DNA of 64,000 bases, taken from assembly GCA_963839725.1 (NCBI GenBank), contig CAWIWT010000034.1, positions 62,001 through 126,000 of the forward strand. Direction: 5' to 3'. The notes beneath the pieces were generated by a model. That model had not been told where the DNA came from, made no database searches, and saw only the letters and a program-made list of their open reading frames with translations. Position numbers and translations under genes: made by a program. Shown in pieces: positions 8,530 to 17,800 of the stretch. Positions within the stretch are counted from its first letter, which is position 1. Each line of letters begins with the position of its first letter. The stretch is from Kumtagia sp963839725 (GTDB lineage Bacteria; Pseudomonadota; Alphaproteobacteria; Rhizobiales; Rhizobiaceae).

Positions 8530-9438
8530 ATGAAGCCCTTGCCCGCCTCTTCCGGTGACCTGATCGCCGATCGCCGCGCCGATTATGCCGAGATGCTGTT
8601 TGCCAATGGCGATCACGCGGCGGCTGTGGAACTCATGCTCGGCGCGCTGGAGCTCGCGCCGCAGTGGGCGATGGGCTGGTTCCGACTGGGCGAGTTCCAG
8701 GAGTCTGCAGGCGCCTTCCACGAGGCCGAGCGGGCCTGGCGCATGTCGTTGCAACTGGAGCCGGCGGATCGGCCGGGTGCGGCGCTGAAGTTGCAGTTGA
8801 TTGGGGCCACTCCACCCGCCGAGGTCCCGCCGAGCGCCTTTGTCGAAACGCTGTTCGACCAATACGCGGACAAGTTCGACCACGCGCTGGTCAATACGCT
8901 TGGCTATCGCGTGCCGGAGCTGGTGGAGAAAGCCATTCACGCCGCCGCGCCCGACCGCCGGTTTGAGCGGGCGGTCGATCTCGGCTGCGGCACCGGCCTG
9001 ATGGGCGAGCGGCTGCGTGCCGTGGTGAATCACCTTGAAGGCCACGACATTTCGGCGGCAATGCTGAAGAAGGCCGAGGCGAGAAAGATCTACGACCGGC
9101 TGGCGAAATCCGACCTTCAAACCCTGAACTTGCCGCCCAAAAGCGCGGATCTGATCACTGCCGCCGATGTGTTCATGTATGTGGGCGCATTGGAGCGCAT
9201 CGTCGCGACTGCCGCATCGGCGCTGACAAGCGATGGACTTTTCGCCATCACGGTCGAGCGTCACGACGGGGCGGACGACTACGTGCTGCGCGAAAGCCGC
9301 CGCTACGCGCATTCGGAAGGCTATGTGAGGCGGCTGTTTGCGGCCTCCAGGTTCGAGCTTGTGTCCGTTAGGTCCGAAACTATCCGCATGGATCGGGGCC
9401 AACCGATCACCGGGCTGATTGTGGTGGCTCGAAAATAG
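8530..9438 (+). CDS. TPR-containing SAM-dependent methyltransferase
   Basis: A 302-residue two-domain protein. Residues about 15-80 form tetratricopeptide-like helices (ADYAEMLFANGDHAAAVELM and the following pair). The remainder is a class I methyltransferase with the SAM motif AVDLGCGTGLMG near residue 150, followed by GHDISAAML and a downstream ITVERHD strand. The substrate is unknown. ATG at 8530 with AGGA upstream. It is divergent from the exonuclease gene and lies directly upstream of the helicase gene, so it sits in the middle of the ligase-associated repair set and may share its expression. I know of no required role for a methyltransferase in that system, so any repair link is inference. 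Confidence 0.85.
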   Translation: MKPLPASSGDLIADRRADYAEMLFANGDHAAAVELMLGALELAPQWAMGWFRLGEFQESAGAFHEAERAWRMSLQLEPADRPGAALKLQLIGATPPAEVPPSAFVETLFDQYADKFDHALVNTLGYRVPELVEKAIHAAAPDRRFERAVDLGCGTGLMGERLRAVVNHLEGHDISAAMLKKAEARKIYDRLAKSDLQTLNLPPKSADLITAADVFMYVGALERIVATAASALTSDGLFAITVERHDGADDYVLRESRRYAHSEGYVRRLFAASRFELVSVRSETIRMDRGQPITGLIVVARK

Positions 9439-9474
9439 CGACTTCGCCTGATCCCTTTTTGTTCCAAATTCCGC

Positions 9475-12234
9475 TTGGTGATTTTCAGCCCGCGCGTTAC
9501 CTCTAGCAGGGTGACCGACCAGAGCCGCGTTCAGTTTGAAAACGCCGCCGCCTTCCTGCCTGAGCCGTTCCTGAATTGGTTCGCGCAGCGCGGCTGGTCG
9601 CCGCGCGCCCATCAGATCGACCTGCTCGCCCGAGCCCAGGCGGGCAAATCGGTGCTGCTGATTGCACCGACCGGAGCAGGCAAAACGCTGGCCGGCTTCC
9701 TGCCCGCGCTTGTCGATCTGGCGGCTCGGCCAAAACGCAAGCCAGGCGAGGCGCATCGCGGAGTGCATACGCTTTACATTTCGCCGCTGAAGGCGCTAGC
9801 CGTCGATATCGAGCGCAATCTTGGAAAGCCGGTCGCCGAAATCGGCTTGTCCATCTCGATGGAAACCCGCACCGGCGACACGCCCGCACACAAGCGTCAG
9901 CGCCAGAAGCTAGTCCCGCCGGAAATCCTGCTGACGACGCCCGAGCAGCTTGCGCTGCTGATCGCCTCGACGGACGCGAAACGCTTTTTCGCGGGCCTGC
10001 GCTACGTCGTGCTCGATGAGTTGCACTCGCTGGTCACCTCGAAGCGCGGCCATTTACTGTCACTGGGCCTTGCGCGATTGCGCCGCTGTGTTCCCGGCGT
10101 GCAGACGATTGGTCTATCGGCGACGGTCGCCGAACCGGATGAGTTGCGGGGCTGGCTGGTCGATCAGAACGATGCTTCCCCCTCCCCCTTGAGGGGACGG
10201 TGGCCCGAAGGGCCGGGTGGGGTCGTTGCGGCAGGCCACGACGTTCTCGCCGTGCCTTCTGAGATAACCCCCACAACCGCCTTCGGCGGCACCTCCCCCT
10301 CACGGGGGGAGGGGGCGTCGCGCCTTGCCGACATTACCCCACCCGACCAGCCTTCGGCTGGCCACCCTCCCCTCAAGGGGGAGGGAGCCCTCGCCGATCT
10401 GATCATCGTTTCGGGCGGGGCAGCGCCTCAGATCACGGTGCTGAATTCGGAAGAGCGCGTGCCTTGGGCCGGGCATTCCTCGCGCTATGCCATTCCGGAA
10501 ATCTACGACGCCATCAAGCAGCACAAGACCACGCTGCTTTTCGTCAACACGCGCAGCCAGGCCGAGATGCTGTTTCAGGAGCTTTGGCGGGTCAACGACA
10601 ACTCGCTGCCGATTGCCCTGCACCACGGATCGCTGGATGTCAGCCAGCGGCGGCGGGTTGAGAAGGCGATGGAAAGCGGCAGCCTGCGCGCCATCGTCGC
10701 CACCTCGACCCTCGACCTCGGCATCGACTGGGGCGATGTCGATCTTGTCGTGCATGTCGGCGCGCCGAAGGGAGCCAGCCGGCTCGCCCAGCGTATTGGC
10801 CGCGCCAACCACCGGCTCGATGAGCCCAGCAAGGCGTTGCTTATCCCCGCGAACCGCTTTGAGGTTTTGGAATGCCGCGCTGCCGTCGAGGCCAACTACA
10901 TCGGCGCGCAGGACACGCCGCCGCTGGTCGACGGCTCGTTGGATGTGCTCGCCCAGCACATTCTTGGCATGGCCTGCGCCGAGGCGTTCGACGCCACCGA
11001 GCTTTTCGAGGAGGTGAGGGGAGCCGCGCCTTACGCGAGCCTGCCGCGCGAAACCTTCGACCGCGCCGTCGATTTTGTCGCCACCGGCGGATATGCGCTG
11101 AAAACTTATGAGCGCTACGCCAAGATACGCCTTACCAAGGAGGGCAAATGGCGCATTTCGCATCCGCGCTTCGCCCAGCAATACCGTCTGAATGTCGGCA
11201 CCATTGTCGAGGCGCCGTACCTGACGCTGCGCTATGCACGCTCAGGCAAGGGTACGGCGTCGAGGGGCGGGCCGGTTCTCGGCAAGATCGAGGAAGGTTT
11301 CATGGAGTCGATCGCGCCGGGCGACACCTTCTTGTTCGCCGGCAAGGTGCTGCGGCTGGAAGGCATTCGCGAGACGGAGGCCTTCGTCTCGAATGCCGTC
11401 GGCAACGACCCGCGCATTCCCGTCTATGCCGGAGGAAAGTTCCCACTTTCGACCTATCTTGCCGATCAGGTGCGCGGCATGCTTGCCGATCCGGTCCGCT
11501 GGAAAGCATTGCCCGACCAGGTGGCGGACTGGCTGCGCCTTCAATCGGAAAAATCGGTGCTGCCTCGTCCTGGCGATTTGCTGGTCGAGACCTTTCCGCG
11601 CGGCTCCAGGCACTACATGGCGATCTATCCGTTCGAGGGCAGGCTGGCGCACCAGACGCTCGGCATGCTGCTGACGCGGCGACTGGATCGGGCCGGTGCG
11701 CGGCCTCTCGGCTTCGTCGCGACCGACTACTCGCTCGCCGTCTGGGGGCTGGATGACGTGGGCGCGCTATTCAAGAGCGGCAAGCTGCGGCTCTCGGCGC
11801 TGTTCGATGAGGACATGCTGGGAGACGATCTGGAAGACTGGCTGGCGGAGAGCTGGATGCTGAAGCGCACTTTCCGCAATTGCGCGTTGATTTCGGGCCT
11901 TATCGAAAAGCGGCATCCCGGCCAGGAAAAAAGCGGTAGACAGGTGACGGTCTCCGCTGATCTCATCTACGATGTGCTGCGCACGCATGAGCCGGACCAC
12001 CTGCTGATGCAGGCGACGCGCGCCGATGCCGCGACCGGCCTGCTCGATGTCAGGAGGCTGGCCGACATGCTCTCGCGCATCCGTGGCCGAATCGTGCATA
12101 AGAAGCTTGACCAGATATCGCCGCTCGCCCTGCCGATCATGCTGCAGATCGGCAGGGAGCGCGTGGCCGGCGAGGCAAACGAAACGCTGCTTGAAGAAGC
12201 GTCGATGATTGAAGAGGCCTTGGGCACTGCATGA
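9475..12234 (+). CDS. Ligase-associated DEXH helicase (Lhr-like)
   Basis: A superfamily 2 DNA helicase of the Lhr family found with the ATP-dependent ligase set. Motifs: Walker A APTGAGKT (Lys70 from the TTG start), motif II LDELHSL, motif III GLSATVAEPDE, motif V TSTLDLGIDWG and motif VI RLAQRIGRANHR, then the Lhr-type winged-helix and C-terminal domains. Residues about 232-306 are an abnormal low-complexity insert between motif III and the segment IIVSGGAAPQITVLNSEERV; it is encoded by palindromic repeats that keep the frame open. The start is uncertain: a TTG at 9475 opens the frame and a GTG at 9511 is an alternative; neither has a convincing ribosome binding site. Its stop overlaps the next start by 4 bp. 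Confidence 0.92.
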   Translation: MVIFSPRVTSSRVTDQSRVQFENAAAFLPEPFLNWFAQRGWSPRAHQIDLLARAQAGKSVLLIAPTGAGKTLAGFLPALVDLAARPKRKPGEAHRGVHTLYISPLKALAVDIERNLGKPVAEIGLSISMETRTGDTPAHKRQRQKLVPPEILLTTPEQLALLIASTDAKRFFAGLRYVVLDELHSLVTSKRGHLLSLGLARLRRCVPGVQTIGLSATVAEPDELRGWLVDQNDASPSPLRGRWPEGPGGVVAAGHDVLAVPSEITPTTAFGGTSPSRGEGASRLADITPPDQPSAGHPPLKGEGALADLIIVSGGAAPQITVLNSEERVPWAGHSSRYAIPEIYDAIKQHKTTLLFVNTRSQAEMLFQELWRVNDNSLPIALHHGSLDVSQRRRVEKAMESGSLRAIVATSTLDLGIDWGDVDLVVHVGAPKGASRLAQRIGRANHRLDEPSKALLIPANRFEVLECRAAVEANYIGAQDTPPLVDGSLDVLAQHILGMACAEAFDATELFEEVRGAAPYASLPRETFDRAVDFVATGGYALKTYERYAKIRLTKEGKWRISHPRFAQQYRLNVGTIVEAPYLTLRYARSGKGTASRGGPVLGKIEEGFMESIAPGDTFLFAGKVLRLEGIRETEAFVSNAVGNDPRIPVYAGGKFPLSTYLADQVRGMLADPVRWKALPDQVADWLRLQSEKSVLPRPGDLLVETFPRGSRHYMAIYPFEGRLAHQTLGMLLTRRLDRAGARPLGFVATDYSLAVWGLDDVGALFKSGKLRLSALFDEDMLGDDLEDWLAESWMLKRTFRNCALISGLIEKRHPGQEKSGRQVTVSADLIYDVLRTHEPDHLLMQATRADAATGLLDVRRLADMLSRIRGRIVHKKLDQISPLALPIMLQIGRERVAGEANETLLEEASMIEEALGTA
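10165..10395. repeat. Three palindromic repeat units inside the helicase gene
   Basis: Three GC-rich hairpin units follow one another: TTCCCCCTCCCCCTTGAGGG with GGCCCGAAGGGCC (about 10167-10225), ACCGCCTTCGGCGG with CTCACGGGGGGAGGGGG (about 10270-10316), and CAGCCTTCGGCTGG with CCTCCCCTCAAGGGGGAGG (about 10345-10387). Together they span about 230 bp, a multiple of three, and add some 75 codons. The composition matches the intergenic repeats elsewhere in the window. Confidence 0.8.
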
Positions 12235-12941
12235 CTGCCGTCCGCGCCCTGAAGAACAGCGATAGCGGCGCCGTCGAGGTGGGCGGCGAGCGCGCTATCT
12301 GCGACCGGCGCGGCGCGCTGTATTTCCCCGATTCGGGCGTGCTCGCCGTCTCCGACCTGCATCTCGAAAAAGGATCGTCGGCTGCCAGGCGTGGCTCGCT
12401 GTTGCCGCCCTACGACACGGCCGCAACGCTCGCCTGCCTGCAAACGGTGATCGACGATTTCATGCCGAGGACCGTGGTCAGCCTTGGCGACAGTTTTCAT
12501 GACGGCGGCGGCTCGGCGCGCCTGCCGGAGATTTTCCGCAGTGCTCTGTCGTCGCTCATGGTGGGGCGCAACTGGTTCTGGGTGAGCGGCAATCACGATC
12601 CGGACCCGCCGGAAGGCATTGGCGGCGAAAGCGTCAGCGAAATCTCGGCCGGCTCGGTGCTGTTTCGCCACGAGCCGTCGCTGAACGCCGCCGACGGCGA
12701 AATCGCGGGGCACCTGCACCCATGCGCGCGCATTGTCCAGCGCGGGCGCTCGGTGCGCCGCCGCTGCTTCGCCACCGATGGTAGTCGAATGATCATGCCG
12801 GCCTTCGGCGCCTATACCGGATCGCTCAACGTGCTGGACCGGGCTTTCGCCGGCCTCTTCCGCCGTGATGGCCTGATGGCGCACATGCTGGGCGCTGAGC
12901 GCACCTATCCTGTCGCCGGCGCGATGCTGAGGCCGGGCTGA
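12231..12941 (+). CDS. pdeM: Ligase-associated phosphoesterase/endonuclease (PdeM-like)
   Basis: A 236-residue calcineurin-type metallophosphoesterase. Metal ligands are visible in SDLHLEKG (Asp42, His44), VSLGDSFHDGG (Asp87), SGNHDPDPP and GHLHP. ATG at 12231 overlaps the helicase stop in the ATGA arrangement, so the two are translationally coupled. In this gene family the protein accompanies the ATP-dependent ligase, the MBL exonuclease and the DEXH helicase, giving a four-protein DNA damage response set. It is expected to act on DNA ends in the cytosol. The next gene converges with only a 2-bp gap. Confidence 0.9.
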   Translation: MTAVRALKNSDSGAVEVGGERAICDRRGALYFPDSGVLAVSDLHLEKGSSAARRGSLLPPYDTAATLACLQTVIDDFMPRTVVSLGDSFHDGGGSARLPEIFRSALSSLMVGRNWFWVSGNHDPDPPEGIGGESVSEISAGSVLFRHEPSLNAADGEIAGHLHPCARIVQRGRSVRRRCFATDGSRMIMPAFGAYTGSLNVLDRAFAGLFRRDGLMAHMLGAERTYPVAGAMLRPG

Positions 12942-12943
12942 GG

Positions 12944-13756
12944 TCAATCCCGGCGGAAGAGGAGGCGGCCGAGCCAGCCGGTAACGATTGCGAGGCCGAC
13001 CGCGCAAAAGCCGTAAAACAGGCTGTGGTTGCGAGACAGGCGGAAAAGCATCTGTTCGAAGCCTGACTTTACGATGGCCAGCTGTGCCGAGGTCTCCTTG
13101 ATGAAGAGGCCGTTGCGGAACAAGAAGGCGCGCGCCTTGTGCGTGCCGACCGGCACGTTCGGCGCCAGCACCACCGTTGCTCGGAACAGGCTCGCGGACA
13201 GGAACTGCACGCCGCCAACGAGCTCGTTGTAAAGGCCTACCGCCTTCTTGCGCTCGCGTAGCGCCGCCCGGAATTCATCAAGCGTAACAGGGTTCTGTTC
13301 CGGGTCCTCAGCCTGCATGTGGATATTGGCGGGGCCAAGCGCGAGCTGCTTGTAGCTGACGGGTCCGGCGATATCCTGCGGCATGCGCGTGGTGGAGATC
13401 GAATAGGACTCCGGCACGTTGACGAAGGATTCCGACTCCGTGTTCATCCATATGCCGAGCACGCGATCCTTGCGGCGGATCGTCACCGGCCGCGCCGGTC
13501 CCTCCAGCACGACGATGACATCGTAGCGGCCTTGCCGGCTGACATAAGGGTCCGGATTTTCAACCGAACCGAAGATGGTGAGGTCGGCGCCGGAGAAGTC
13601 GGCGGTTATGCGGATTTCGTCGGTCGATAGTCCGATCTGGATGCCCTCGGGCAGCGCAACCGGAGCCTGTGCGTTCGGCATCTGGCCTTGTGCCGCCGCC
13701 TGCCCGCCGCAGAACAATGCGGCAATTGTCAACGTGATGATGTGGCGGCGGCTCAT
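12944..13756 (-). CDS. TIGR02186-like exported membrane protein
   Basis: A 270-residue protein with an N-terminal signal peptide (MSRRHIITLTIAALFCGGQA), an extracytoplasmic beta-rich domain and one C-terminal transmembrane helix (HSLFYGFCAVGLAIVTGWLG). The sequence resembles the uncharacterised family TIGR02186, commonly encoded next to a TauE/SafE permease, as here. The ATG at 13754-13756 lies 4 nt after the stop of the TauE gene, so the genes form an operon and the ribosome binding site is inside the upstream coding end. The upstream open frame to 13903 belongs to another frame of TauE and is rejected. Probable role: partner of the permease in anion export. Confidence 0.85.
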   Translation of the reverse strand: MSRRHIITLTIAALFCGGQAAAQGQMPNAQAPVALPEGIQIGLSTDEIRITADFSGADLTIFGSVENPDPYVSRQGRYDVIVVLEGPARPVTIRRKDRVLGIWMNTESESFVNVPESYSISTTRMPQDIAGPVSYKQLALGPANIHMQAEDPEQNPVTLDEFRAALRERKKAVGLYNELVGGVQFLSASLFRATVVLAPNVPVGTHKARAFLFRNGLFIKETSAQLAIVKSGFEQMLFRLSRNHSLFYGFCAVGLAIVTGWLGRLLFRRD

Positions 13757-13760
13757 CGCG

Positions 13761-14759
13761 TCAGATCCCTGGCGCGATCGAGTAGATGCTTTTGGGCGGC
13801 AGGAAGAGATCGAAAGCAAGCCGTAACGCGACTGCGAGCACCAGCAGCGCGAGCAGCGCGCGCAACTGCTCGCCGCGCAGCTTTTGCCCGGCCTTGGCGC
13901 CATATTGGGCGCCAGCGACGCCGCCGATCATCAAAACGAATGCCAGCACCATATCCACGGTTAGGTTCGTCTGTGCCTGCACGATTGTTGTGTAGGCGGC
14001 AACGAAGATGATCTGGAACAGGGAAGTGCCAACCACAACGTTGGTCGGCACTTTCAGCAGGTAGATCAGGGCAGGAACCATGATGAAGCCGCCGCCGACG
14101 CCCATTACCGAAGACATGATGCCGATGCCGGCGCCCAGCCCAAGGACCGGAATGATACTGACGAACAGCTTCGAGGCCCGAAACCGCATCTTCAGCGGCA
14201 GGCGGTGGATCCAGTTATGTTGGCCGGGCCGCTTGAGCGACAGCTGTGTGCCGCCACGTGAGCGGTGGATCGCGTTGATGCTTTCGATCAGCATCAGTCC
14301 CCCGACGGTGCCGAGGAACACGACATACATCAGCGAAATTATGAGATCGAGCTGCCCCAGACTTCTCAGCAGCGAGAATATCAGAATGCCGAGCGTAGAC
14401 CCGAAGATGCCGCCGACAAGCAACACAGTGCCGAGCTTGAAGTCGAGCGATCCCTTGCGGAAATGCGCGAGCGCCCCGGAGAAGGACGATGCGATGACCT
14501 GGTTGGCGCCGGTCGCCACCGCGATTGCCGGTGGTATGTTGTAGAAGATCAGCAGCGGCGTGATGAGGAACCCGCCGCCCACGCCAAACATACCCGAGAG
14601 AAATCCCACCGCCGCGCCCATGGCGAGCAGCACGAAAACGTTGACGGACATTTCTGCGATCGGGAGATAGATGCCCACCCGTAAGAACCCGGCTGTCGAT
14701 ACGAAAATAGCGAAGTTTGCCGAAGCACCTTCGCTGATAGGAAGCTCTTGCGCCCGCAT
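13761..14759 (-). CDS. TauE/SafE family anion permease
   Basis: A 332-residue inner-membrane protein of the TauE/SafE (sulfite/sulfoacetate exporter) family. It contains the two family repeats with MFGVGGGFLITPLL and VMGVGGGFIMVPAL plus about eight hydrophobic helices. Two starts are possible: ATG at 14759, and GTG at 14678, which begins VGIYLPIAEMSVNVFVLLAM and matches the usual N-terminus of the family better. A hairpin (GCGAAGTTTGACTTCGC, 14763-14779) directly precedes the upstream ATG, and an AT-rich promoter-like stretch lies near 14790-14820. It is operonic with the exported partner downstream. Confidence 0.88.
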   Translation of the reverse strand: MRAQELPISEGASANFAIFVSTAGFLRVGIYLPIAEMSVNVFVLLAMGAAVGFLSGMFGVGGGFLITPLLIFYNIPPAIAVATGANQVIASSFSGALAHFRKGSLDFKLGTVLLVGGIFGSTLGILIFSLLRSLGQLDLIISLMYVVFLGTVGGLMLIESINAIHRSRGGTQLSLKRPGQHNWIHRLPLKMRFRASKLFVSIIPVLGLGAGIGIMSSVMGVGGGFIMVPALIYLLKVPTNVVVGTSLFQIIFVAAYTTIVQAQTNLTVDMVLAFVLMIGGVAGAQYGAKAGQKLRGEQLRALLALLVLAVALRLAFDLFLPPKSIYSIAPGI

Positions 14760-14862
14760 TGCGGCGAAGTCAAACTTCGCTGCGATGCGGAAAACAAATA
14801 TTATCTCAATGAGTTAAATTAGCGCGAGGAGCGACGGCCCACTCAATGCGAAGCCGTTAGTC

Positions 14863-17800
14863 CTATTTGCGATCCAGCAGGGCACGGACCAGCTTTTCGT
14901 CGATCTCGCCGGTCGCTGTCATCTTATTATCCTGCTGGAATTGCTTGATCGCATCCTTGGTCTGCTGGCCCATCACGCCATCGGCGTTGCCGGCGTCGTA
15001 ACCGTTCTTGTTCAGGATCGTCTGAATGTTACGGACCGCCTTTTCCATATCGACCGCGGCGGTGGTAGCCGGGGCCTCTTGCCAGGACTCCGGAATTTCG
15101 ACCGAATTGGTTTCCGGATTGACCGGCTTTGCCTTCCAATGTTCGACCTCGCCACGAGCTTTCTGCAGTTGCTCCGGACGCAGCGAGTTGGCGATCTCAT
15201 CCCGCTTCTTGGCGGCGTCGCTGTCGCCCGCCTTCGCGGCAAGCGCGAACCATTTGTAGGATTCTTCCAGGCTGCGTGGCATGCCGATGCCCTTGGCGGC
15301 AAGGATGCCCAGATTGAACTGGCTGTCCTTCACGCCGAGATCGGCGGCAGCCTTGAACCATTTTGCAGCCGATTCATTGTCGGTCGTGCCGTCGGCGCCC
15401 ATCGCGTAAAGCACGGCCAGATTGTGCATGGCGCTAGCGTTTCCTTGTTCTGCCGATTTTTGATACCAGCTTTTGGCTTTTGGGATATCGCGATCGACGC
15501 CCACTGCCTTCTCGTAGAGGTTGCCGGCACGATATTGGGCCGGCGCAAATCCGACTTCAGCCGACTTCTCGTACCAGATCGCCGCCTGCTTCATGTCGGC
15601 CTTGACGCCTCGGCCATCGGCATAGCGCGCACCGACTTCGAACAGCGCCTTCGCATCGCCGGCGGCGGCAGCTTCGCGCAGCGCGACCGGTCCGGCGTCT
15701 TGCGGAACCACAGTCTGAGCTTCCGCAATTGCCGTCGGCGCCGCTGCTGTCGTCGGCACTGCCGAAGCAGTTTCGGCAACCTCCGGCGCGGGCGATGCCG
15801 TTTCGGCGGCTGCGGGCTTCGTAGACGTCGTCTCGGGTGCTTCGGGTGCGGTCGGTTCGGCCTTTGCCTGTGAGGGCGCATCGGCCAGGTTAGCCTCGGG
15901 CGCAGCCGCCTCGTCGGTTTCCATCGCGGGAGCCGGCCCGGCGTCCATGTCAGGGAGGTTAGCGGCGGAGTCAGAGGTCTCCACCTCGGGTTCGATCATT
16001 GAGGCCGTTCCGGGCAACACGGTTTGCTCAGCGGAGCGCACCGGCTTGTCGGCCGAAGCCAGGTTGTCGATCTTCTGATCCGCGATCAGCGGGGGAGAGG
16101 AAGCCGCGACCTGGTCTTCACCAGTCAGATACATCTGGCCGATCTTCAAACCGGCAAGGACCACCATGAGGCCCGTGGCGGCCATCAGCATCGGCTTGCG
16201 ATAACGCTTGAGGAAACCGCCCATTCCGGGCGTGCGCATCGGGCCGGCTTCTCCAGTCGTCTTGTTGGAAATTGCGGCTTCAGCGGCGGCCGCCTGAGCA
16301 TGGCGGCGCGCCGCCGCGAGGAAGTCCTGCCTTGCCGCATCGGTATGGCCGGAATTCGTGGTTTGGTTCCGTTCCTCGCGCACCCGGCGCATGATGGCGT
16401 TCAGGTCCGGCGCGCCGGACCCGGGCTCGAGCGGCCGGTTGGCAAGCTGCGGATCGAGCGGTTCATCGAGCGAAGGCTCCAGCGTCGGATCGCCGGGCAA
16501 AGCCGGTTCCATCGCTGATGTTGCGGGCGTTTCCTTCACGGCCACTTCCTGGCGGCGGAGGGCGCGGCTGAGCCCGCCAAACAGCGACCTGGTCTTGGGC
16601 GCGGCCAAGCGTTGCTCGCCAACATCGGAGCCGATCGCGGCCATGGCGGCCTCGGCCGCCGCTTCCGCCGGCATGCGCGCGGGAGCAGCAGGCGACGACA
16701 TTGTCCGTTCGGATGGCTTGAGAACTGGAGGAAGCCCTGAGTCGTCGGCATCCCCGTGCAGCGGAGGCGTATCCTCGAGGTCCATCACGCGTGTGGTTGC
16801 GGCAGGCGCGGAGCGCGAAGCGGCTGGCTCTGCGGTCTTCTCGGAATCGATTGAACCGAGCCGATCGACGATCTTGATAAGCGTGTCGTGGATGGCCTCG
16901 AACGTCTTGTTGTTCCGCTCGTCGGAGCGGCGGGTCAGACTTTCGAGGGCCTTCAGGTCCTGGGTGAGGCCGGTGACCACCGGAGCTTCCGATTGCGCTC
17001 CGATAGACTGGACGGCTTGCTCGGCGGCCTGCTTTGCCGCCTGAATGATGGCGTCGCGGCTGCCAGATATGGTGCGTTCCAGTTCATCGAGGCGCGGACC
17101 GATATCTTCCAGTTCCGGCAGCGGCGCCGCTGGCCGGCTCAGATGCTCGGAAAGTGCCGCAACCTGGCTTTCCAGGCTGCGAATGAGGCCCGAATCCATG
17201 CCAGCAAATTTTGCCGCGGATGCATCGATGCGGGCCGAAATGCTCTCGAGGCGATCCTCCAGATTGCGGATTGCATGGCTGCCAGTGTGCGCCGGCGTGC
17301 TTGCCAGTTGGTCGGCGAAATCGGCGAAGCGGGCGTCAAGGACATCCATGAAGCGCGTTGTGTCGAGCGGTGCCGCCGAGTGTTGGCCGAGGCGGTCGGC
17401 GAAATCGTCGAGCCGGCGCTCCAGATCACGGAACATCGTGTTGCCCTGATCGATCGCGTCACCTTGGCGGCGCTCGATCATAGCCGAGAGCACGTCGAAG
17501 CGCTCATTGATATCCTGCAGGATCGCTTCGCGCTCGGAAGAGACCGGCGTCTGGTCGATCTTTTCCGCGATTGCGAGAACCTGGCGCGATAGCTGTTCGA
17601 TCGCCTGGTCAGGCAGGTTCCCCTGCCCGGCGATCTCATCGACCCGGTGGGTCAACGCGACGATATGGTCAATTACCTGCGCGGTTGAGCGATCCTCGAC
17701 GATCTCGTCGATCTGCCGTGCCAGCGATGAAATGCGCGCTTCTATGCGCTGGAACGGTTCCGGATCAAGAATAGGCGCGTTCGACACGCTGGTCGCGACG

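Noticed and set aside
14763..14779. Terminator for podJ
   Set aside because: The hairpin GCGAAGTTTGACTTCGC has no T-tract on either strand and directly abuts the TauE start; termination is not supported.
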